Below are positions 57,150 through 64,000 of a stretch of DNA of 64,000 nt, piece by piece; the first letter of the stretch is position 1, and each line of letters starts with the position of its first letter. A program made the position numbers and the translations under genes. Source of the stretch: Ophiura sarsii (Eukaryota; Echinodermata; Ophiuroidea; Amphilepidida; Ophiuridae); NCBI GenBank assembly GCA_035610835.1, contig CM069456.1:31603359-31667358 (forward strand), in the 5' to 3' direction. The notes below the pieces were generated by a model. It made no database searches, had not been told where the DNA came from, and saw only the letters and a list, made by a program, of their open reading frames with translations.

Positions 57150-58239
57150 ATAGTCTATCCATCTGAGAGCGATCTTTGGTGCTCGGATGGGCAGGGGAGA
57201 TGAGTAAAAATAAGATGTGATGTCTTCTGGCGTATTATTTGCTGGTTGTCGAAGGATCCCATTTTATTCCAACCTCCGGTCGAACCTCATCTATAATGTG
57301 ATTTGAAACAACTAAGCTGCCTTATGCAAACACACACAACACTGTTCCAATGCATATTATATTCTCATCACACACATGCACATAGCAGCTATACGTCTAG
57401 TGTACCGTTCAAAGAGAGACAAATATCGAACCATTTGCGCATTATCTGAAATCAAAAGGCTTTGAAATCGTCACCTGTGATTTCGGCCTATGAATATAAT
57501 CACAAAGCTGAAAAAGATCGAAAGTGATGGACTTTTTAACATTCAGCATATTGTAGGAGGCCACATTTAATTTTTATTTGCTATCTTGTAATGTTTCCAA
57601 CAGTAAATAATGTATATTTTCACTCGGATTGGCCGGGCCTATAGTAAGATAAAATGATTGTAAAATGATATGAATCTCCGTATTCCTATGTTCTGTCTGC
57701 AAGTCCAAATCAATCAGATTTCCTTGTTAAGTAAAGAAAGAAACAAATACGCTTACAAGGATATGGCATCAATATTGAAAGGTATGATTTTCATATTCAA
57801 ACAAATATTATACAATTTGAACGTTGACAAACTAAATAAAGTTTATTTTCTGACTTATAAAATGAAAGGTTGTCTTCATCGGGGTCTATCACTCTACATG
57901 TACCTGTTCATAGAGGCCTGTAGTACAGTAGAGCTTAAAATTGCACCAAATAAGACCATTGAAGATGAGATGCAGCCAGTGCTTGCCAAATTGAAAGCAT
58001 TTTTTGAAATGGAGAAAGGGAAAGCTACCTGTCTTTGCAACGTCAATTAAACTGACTCTCATGGCACAACTTGGGTTATGATGATAAAAGTATGTGGATA
58101 ACATAATTATTTTTTATTGTGGCCGTTTTTCACTCTACTGATTCCATCGATATTTTTGTCAGAAAATAGCCTCCTCTCCCAGTCAATGGAACGGCTGAGT
58201 CACGTGGTTGGAAGATCGGTCTCAGATGGATAGACTATA
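57150..58239. mobile_element. 1.09 kb TIR element with a 126-codon open frame
   Basis: TATAGTCTATCCATCTGAGA and the complement of TCTCAGATGGATAGACTATA form ~26 bp TIRs (to GCGATC / GATCGG). An open frame at 57670-58050 (+), MNLRIPMFCLQVQINQISLL onward, resembles no family I know and may be chance. A downstream part reads IEDEMQPVLAKLKAFFEMEK. Confidence 0.7.
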
Positions 58240-58723
58240 ATGCTTTGCATTTATGCTTTCAGCTGAGTCAATGATATACTGATGTAAACAAAGAGGCAGA
58301 CGATGGCAGAATGTGTAAAGTCAAAGGTCAGCAGTGTAAATCACCACGTTAAAATATACAGGGTGTTCAAAACAAAATAGTTTGCCGTATGATTACGTAT
58401 GTCAATCGGGGGGTCGTGGATGGCGCATCGGCTGAAGTTGACAGATAACAGTTGACGCTGTTTCAACTTGTGCACCGATATCCGCCTACATCAGCTGATG
58501 CGCAAGGACGGGAGTATGAATGCGCCATAATTTGTCAACCGTGGGGTGTGACGTCATCAAAATCTGCCCGGGCAGAATTGTTTTCCTTGACATCATATTG
58601 AAATTGAAGGCATAGCTTGATTATCCCCTTACTTTTAACTAATCAAATGACAGGAGTCTATATGAGCTCGCTCGTTGACTGAAGACCATGGGCTTACTAC
58701 TTTCTATAGTTTCTGTCATAATA

Positions 58724-58962
58724 CCTTGGACATAATTCCACTAATACGTGCGTGCGTGCGTACATGCGTATTAGCGTACGTGCGTAAACCCGGTAGTGCG
58801 TACCGGGCGCTTTCAAATTGATCGCGCCTCCTCATTGGTCAATTGTGAAATAGATACGCGCATGCATGCATATTTGTTCGCGCATTTCATGCATTCCAGG
58901 ATGCAGCTCCGCGAACAACAACAAAATACGCTCGCGTGAAATAGCTTGAATTATGTCCAAGG
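58724..58962. mobile_element. ~240 bp MITE with CCTTGGACATAATTC ends
   Basis: CCTTGGACATAATTC faces GAATTATGTCCAAGG. The core is rich in GCGTGCGTGCGTAC. It is nested between two copies of a TCATAAT / ATTATGA pair. Confidence 0.75.
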
Positions 58963-59371
58963 AATTATGACAGGGACTATAGCTATCGAAGGTCAAGGGA
59001 AATAGTAGGCCCACGGTCTCCAGTCACAGAGGGGAGCTATTTTGCACCATTTCCTGAATATAGAGCAGGAAATATTTGTTTTTAAATATATAACATATAA
59101 CAATATACCTGTCATTTGAAATCCTTTGATAAACGTAAGATATACTCACATAAATCCTCATGAAAATTACTGTGAGCGGGGAAAAAACTCCCATAAAAAG
59201 CTACTATTGGCCTCATAGCTCCTCACCTCAGTCTTATTTCTAATAGTTAATACATTTTTTTTCTCAAACCAATGACTCAAATTCATGAAAATAAAGAGTT
59301 AAACTACATTTGAGGTATTTCGATTTCATTTACTCTATTGATTTGTTACAAAACCAAAACATTAGGCCTAA

Positions 59372-59885
59372 GGCCCGTATTCTCGTACGTAGTTAAACAC
59401 GGTTTTAAGCTAAACACGCGTCTAACTTTGACTTTAGACACAGCGTTTAACTAAACGCGATTCTCGTACATTTGTTTTACTTAAACACGCGTCTAACTCA
59501 CTGAAAAGTGTCTAACTTTAAACATGGGTATGGGGGTAGTTTAAGGCGCGTTTAACTAAACAAATACACGAACTGTATGCCTTGAATGATTACTCAACCG
59601 TGCCCGCTGTAAGCTGCCGAGCATATTGTGTAGTATTAAAAATACACGTGCGTTTGAGGTATTCAGTCGATATCTATTGTAACCTATTAGGGCCACAACA
59701 ACAATAAATACCTGTATACATACTATATAGTAACGCACAACGACCCTGGGAATGAGATTCGCTGAGTTTAAAACCGTGTTTAGTTAAACACGTTGTTTAA
59801 AAGATAAACTCGCATTTTAGTTAAACACACGTTTAGTTAGACACGATTTTAAGCTAAAACCGTGTTTAGTACGAGAATACGGCCC
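59372..59885. mobile_element. Harbinger-like 514 bp element (TAA target)
   Basis: GGCCCGTATTCTCGTACGTA faces GTACGAGAATACGGCCC, flanked by TAA (59369-59371, 59886-59888). Inside, AAACACG(C)G(T)TT and GTTTAGTTAAAC words repeat in both orientations. Confidence 0.83.
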
Positions 59886-60413
59886 TAAATGTCCATAACT
59901 TGATAATTTGTATTTGAAGTTCTGAGAAAAAGTGATTTTCATTAACCCGTAACTTTGGTTAGGAATGTGTACCAAATTGTTCCTTAACTTGCACATATTA
60001 TCATAACATCATTCATATGTCCCTCATTGTGCCTCATTGACACGCATTGAGTCATTTGTTTTTATACCTGACTTCTCTTGTGCTGTTCAGTGTTATAACA
60101 ACAGCATATTTTCAAAGACAAAGTTAAGACTTCACTAAGTAACATCCCTCTTATTTTGTTCAGTTTTGACAACATAGCATTTTTTAAAGACAAGTCCCCT
60201 TTGAACATTGGCAGCAATCAGTGGTTATTTAATTGATCACAGTTTTTTTGGTATATAAAGCAAAAAGCAAAAATCGAAACGGGCTCTTTTCATCCACTTT
60301 TTGAACTACACAGAAAGAGCATTAAAATTGTAATTATATAAGGATTTCCCTGGTGTTTTCATATTTAAAATTTAACGAACAGTTTAAAATTACAGGTGCA
60401 TTTTAGTGACTTA

Positions 60414-60889
60414 GGGATCACATCAAAACTCGACCGCCAGGCAACCGCTGGTTACGGCCGGTTCCGCCCGGTTCTCACAAAACGTGTCATCTGTTATAAT
60501 ATACACACATAATGAGGTCAAATAGTTACACTCTGGTGAACACGACCGGCTGATAGTGCCTCGTCACATGCGTGAGCAATACAATCTTGAAGTAATGGGC
60601 TCTTAAGTCTCAGTACAATACAGCCATTGATTTCCGCTGGGGTTGGCTTTTTCAATCTGTTTATAGCTCAATTAACTTTTTACAATCAATACCGAAAGTC
60701 CAATGGTGCGCTATTATTATGACCGCAAAGTAACAGATTGATAGTGTAAATTGGTCCGGTTACGGCATTAAGTAAACCGGCGGTTGTTCAGTGTTGCATG
60801 CGTGAATATTCATATACCAGTAAAACAGTTGACCTGAAAGAACCGGGCGGAACCGGGCGGAAGGGGCGGTCGAGTTTTGATGTCTTCCC
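60414..60889. mobile_element. Harbinger-like 476 bp element (TTA target)
   Basis: GGGATCACATCAAAACTCGA with CCGCC faces GGCGGTCGAGTTTTGATGTC with TTCCC; TTA flanks both ends. CCGGGCGGAA words lie just inside the arms. Confidence 0.82.
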
Positions 60890-60986
60890 TTACTTACTTT
60901 TATGAGATCTTTATATCAAAGGATACATTTGGATTGCAAGTGAAATGGACCATTACAATTTGTCAAATTTATTTATTTGAACTTAG

Positions 60987-61474
60987 CACAACACCAAAAG
61001 TAAGTCTCCCTCTCAAAATTTTGTCATAACATCGTAAGGGAAAATATGTTACCAATAAAACTTAGTTAGAAATAATCCTATGACTGTTTCCTAAGTGTTG
61101 TTTGAAAATGAAAGATGTCCATGACTTCATGGCCGAATGAGCTCAAATGGAAGATAAAAACTGCCCTACTCAAAAGTCACAACTCACTGTGCTAATATCT
61201 GAGCCAAGAAGGGGATTTACATGGCTGAATGATCATGAATTGATTACACATTACAGTAATATTCGCTAAAACACGGGTGTTTTTCCATTAGTAAGAAGCA
61301 ATTCATGAACTTTTGTGACTTTTGAGAAGGGCAGTATTTATCTTCCATTTGAGCTCATTCAGCCCTGAAGTCATGGACATCTTTCATTTTCAAACAACAC
61401 TTAAGAAACAGTCATAGGATTATTTCTAACTAAGTTTTATTGGTAAAGAGGGGGACTTACTTTTGGTGTTGTGT
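60987..61474. mobile_element. 488 bp foldback element with ~190 bp arms
   Basis: CACAACACCAAAAGTAAGTC faces GACTTACTTTTGGTGTTGTG. The arms continue through AGTCATAGGATTATTTC and TCCATTTGAGCTCATTC. Confidence 0.88.
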
Positions 61475-61596
61475 TTATAACACAGATCATGGTTGTCAAC
61501 ATTTGTTTTATTTAGAATTGTGTAACTCTTACATAGATTTATTTATTATTACTACACTGAAACACTTTTATATGTGATATTTATAGGTATATATAT

Positions 61597-62152
61597 ACAC
61601 AAAGAATTAAGTTAAGCACCCCCCCGTTTTTTTACAACCTCGCACATTACAAGTTTGTTGTCGTCAAAACAGTGTAGTATACCCATGATATTGCTATATT
61701 TTCTGGAGAAGTGATATTATGGTCACATAAAAACATAACAATCATGCCGTTTTCAATATTTTATTCTGAATAATTTAAGGTGACATTTTTTGGGAATTTT
61801 AGGCATATTTTCACCTCAATTTAAGTATGGAGCTATAGGTCCATCACGGACAGTGTGGATGACGTTTATGTTTTCTAACGTACAGTCATTGTTCTGAGAA
61901 GACCTCTAGCGATCTTTGCGTCAATAACGTGTGTAGGACCCACGTGATCGGATCACTGACTCAACCCTACGACCTACGACCACGTGGATGATAACACGAG
62001 CGATGGGCGTCACAGATGAGTGCACTCATCTGCATTTCATCAATGGATAATTGCTAATGTCATACCAATCATTATTATTTGATCTCACATACCTTAGAAT
62101 ATATGCCAATGTATACATATATTAGGGGGTGCTTAACTTAATTCTTTGTGTA
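61597..62152. mobile_element. ~555 bp TIR element with TA flanks
   Basis: ACACAAAGAATTAAGTTAAG with CACCCCC faces GGGGGTGCTTAACTTAATTC with TTTGTGT. Inside is GTAGGACCCACGTGATCGGA near a partly inverted GACCTACGACCACGTGG. Confidence 0.8.
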
Positions 62153-63005
62153 TATGTACTTAATACTTGAGTCGTTTGAGAGAAATGTGAAGTCAATGCA
62201 AGCCTGCTGATGTGAATAATGCCACATCCCTGAAGGTGGAATGCCATTGTGAGCATATCAACATCTGCACAAATATATATTGATTTGTCTCATTTCTCCA
62301 GAAACAAGAAATACATAGGGTACTGACCCAACTTTATACAGCACCAAAAAAGATTTCTTGTATAGTCCAGCATGCTAAGCACCACGTTGTCAACTGGAAT
62401 TTCCCCAGAAACAAACAGCGCAAAATATGTGTTAAAGTAATTATCAGCTGGAGATTGTCTGACTTCCACCTTCATAATACATGGTGCATATAAGATATGA
62501 AAAGAAGTTGAATCCCAACTAAAATGTGTTATTCGAAAAATAAAGGGTCTTTAAGAAAAAACAACAGAGGTCTGAATTGGAGTCGCATCAATTGTACTGC
62601 TTGCAGCAGGATTTTCTTAAAGACCCCCATTTAACAATATTACAAGCCTGGGAACCAGTAGACACTTGTGACAGAAATCAGTGGTCATGGGAAGAAAGTG
62701 AGGCATGCTGGTATTGCACAAGAAATCTTCTTATAAACAAAACAATTTTAATCACAATGTACAACTTACTTTCATAGTGTTGCTCTCTTGAAACGATTTT
62801 ATAATAATAAAACATATAGAATACAATTAATAATACAAGCAGTAAAGTGTCAATTTTTAATGTTTGTTCCTATCCTGTATCATATAACTCATATAAAAAG
62901 TCATTTTCCTTTTTATTTGGTGTCAAACCACAAGATTCAATTTAAAAAATATGTTATTTGATTGATTAAAGCAATATTGTGAGATCTTTTTCAAAATTGT
63001 CCACT

Positions 63006-63254
63006 TCGAGGGCTCAGAAACACAAGGCCTTATCTTCATTTTGACCATTTTGAGAAAAAGACTATTAAAGATTTTTAAACACATTGGGGAGATGGATATG
63101 AGGCCTTGTGATACTGGCTATAACTTTGAAAGGGGTTGTGTTATGGGGATAAGGCTGTGTGTTACTGGAAAGAAAATTTCTTTCTGAAAATTTTGAAACC
63201 AAAATCTAATTTTTGAAAAAATGGAGATGAGGCCTTGTGTTTCTGAGCCCTCGA
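63006..63254. mobile_element. ~250 bp MITE with TCGAGGGCTCAGAAACACAA ends
   Basis: The left TIR TCGAGGGCTCAGAAACACAA with GGCCTTAT is the reverse complement of the right ATGAGGCCTTGTGTTTCTGA with GCCCTCGA. No ORF. Confidence 0.85.
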
Positions 63255-63271
63255 CTTATTCCCCGTCTCTT

Positions 63272-63658
63272 AGGCCAGCAAAAAAAATGTTGACTTGCCC
63301 TTTCAGGGCCAGAGTGTGGGACGGAGGGTCGGATTTTTTTTAAATTTTAATTTTTTGAAAATCTTAACAACGTGAGATACTACACAGAAAAACGTTTTAA
63401 AGATTTTTTTGATTTTTTTAAATTTTTTATGATTTTTTTTAAATTAATTTTTTATACAAGCAGATACTACTCAAAAATACGTTTTCATCCTTCTTTATTG
63501 TTATGTGCTTCTTTTATTTTTTCTTCTTCTTCAATATAAGCCTACTTTTTCTTCTTTTTTTTGAAAAAAGAAGGAAAAAAAAAGAAAAAGAAAATAGCGA
63601 CCCTAGATTTCCGAAAATTCGGGTCGGTCGGAAAGGGCAAGTCAACTTTTTTTTGCCT
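63272..63658. mobile_element. TIR element related in style to the AGGCCTAAA family
   Basis: AGGCCAGCAAAAAAAATGTT with GACTTGCCCTTTC faces GAAAGGGCAAGTCAACTTTT with TTTTGCCT. The core is A/T rich with GGGTCGGTCGG, as in 16989-17262. Confidence 0.78.
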
Positions 63659-64000
63659 TATATGAAGTTTGGCTTATAGTATCAGGAAAGACTTTCTGGG
63701 ACTCATAAATCAATCTTGACCATATTTTCGACCAATATATTAAAACCATTACAGACCTTTACTAAATCATAAAGGAAATCTGCTTCCAAGTTGTGGCATC
63801 TGAACGATACTAGTACAGTCCAAAATCTGGGACCTAAAGTACACTTTCCGACTTTTTTCTTAATAAAACTACATATTAAGAAGAAATAATTCAGGTTGAA
63901 ATCAGAGCATGTCTACAATGTTTATCTGTGTATCTTTTAAAATGTTGCATTATGTATTGACTAATGACTCCGAGTGACCCAAATTGACTGTTACATTTTA

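Larger units (their letters stand above)
55588..64000. other. Downstream region without a recognised gene
   Basis: Apart from the DHX29 3' end, the exon 30 fossil and the TIR elements listed, I find no coding exon. A G run lies at 55661-55672. Sequence at 58973-59100 is related to the palindrome at 27770-27949. The DHX29 poly(A) site could not be fixed; there is no clear AATAAA within 500 bp of the stop. Confidence 0.65.

Overview
This is a window of animal nuclear DNA: AT-rich, with about 1 kb introns, GT-AG splice sites and very many short inverted-repeat transposons. It holds two protein-coding genes in head-to-head orientation. Intron size, the frequent AGGCCTA-type words and the density of miniature transposons suggest a marine invertebrate, perhaps an echinoderm or other non-vertebrate deuterostome. 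That assignment is inference and not firm.

Left part (1-9300): the 5' end of a VPS13 (A/C-type) gene on the minus strand. Coding exon 1 (9022-9121) and exon 2 (628-671) are visible and the rest lies beyond position 1. The 8.35 kb intron between them holds a row of non-autonomous DNA transposons that resemble Harbinger, piggyBac and hAT elements. Intergenic part (9300-15900): no gene, but a repeat family with a nested 0.4 kb AGAACC hairpin, a hAT-like element and a foldback.

Central part (15903-55587): a complete DHX29 gene (ATP-dependent DEAH/RHA helicase that works with the 40S ribosomal subunit in translation initiation). I could trace 30 coding exons with compatible phases into an open frame of 1416 codons ending at TGA. 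All helicase motifs, the HA2/ratchet region and the OB-fold region are intact. One intron is GC-AG.

The most unusual property of the window is that DHX29 is littered with partial copies of its own exons. Exon 16 is followed by seven extra ~119 bp copies of its 3' half plus donor site. Exon 22 is preceded by four extra 140 bp copies of acceptor plus exon. Older, decayed fossils of exons 8, 10, 14, 15, 21, 24, 25 and 30 lie in neighbouring introns or flank. In one fossil a tRNA-derived SINE has inserted with a clear target duplication. The exon 16 and exon 22 arrays create strings of decoy 5' and 3' splice sites.

Right part (55588-64000): no convincing gene. It holds a fossil of the last DHX29 exon and a series of TIR elements. 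Intron 28 carries a 1.9 kb TIR element whose core is a ~170 bp tandem repeat with paired AGGTCA direct repeats, resembling nuclear-receptor DR1 sites.
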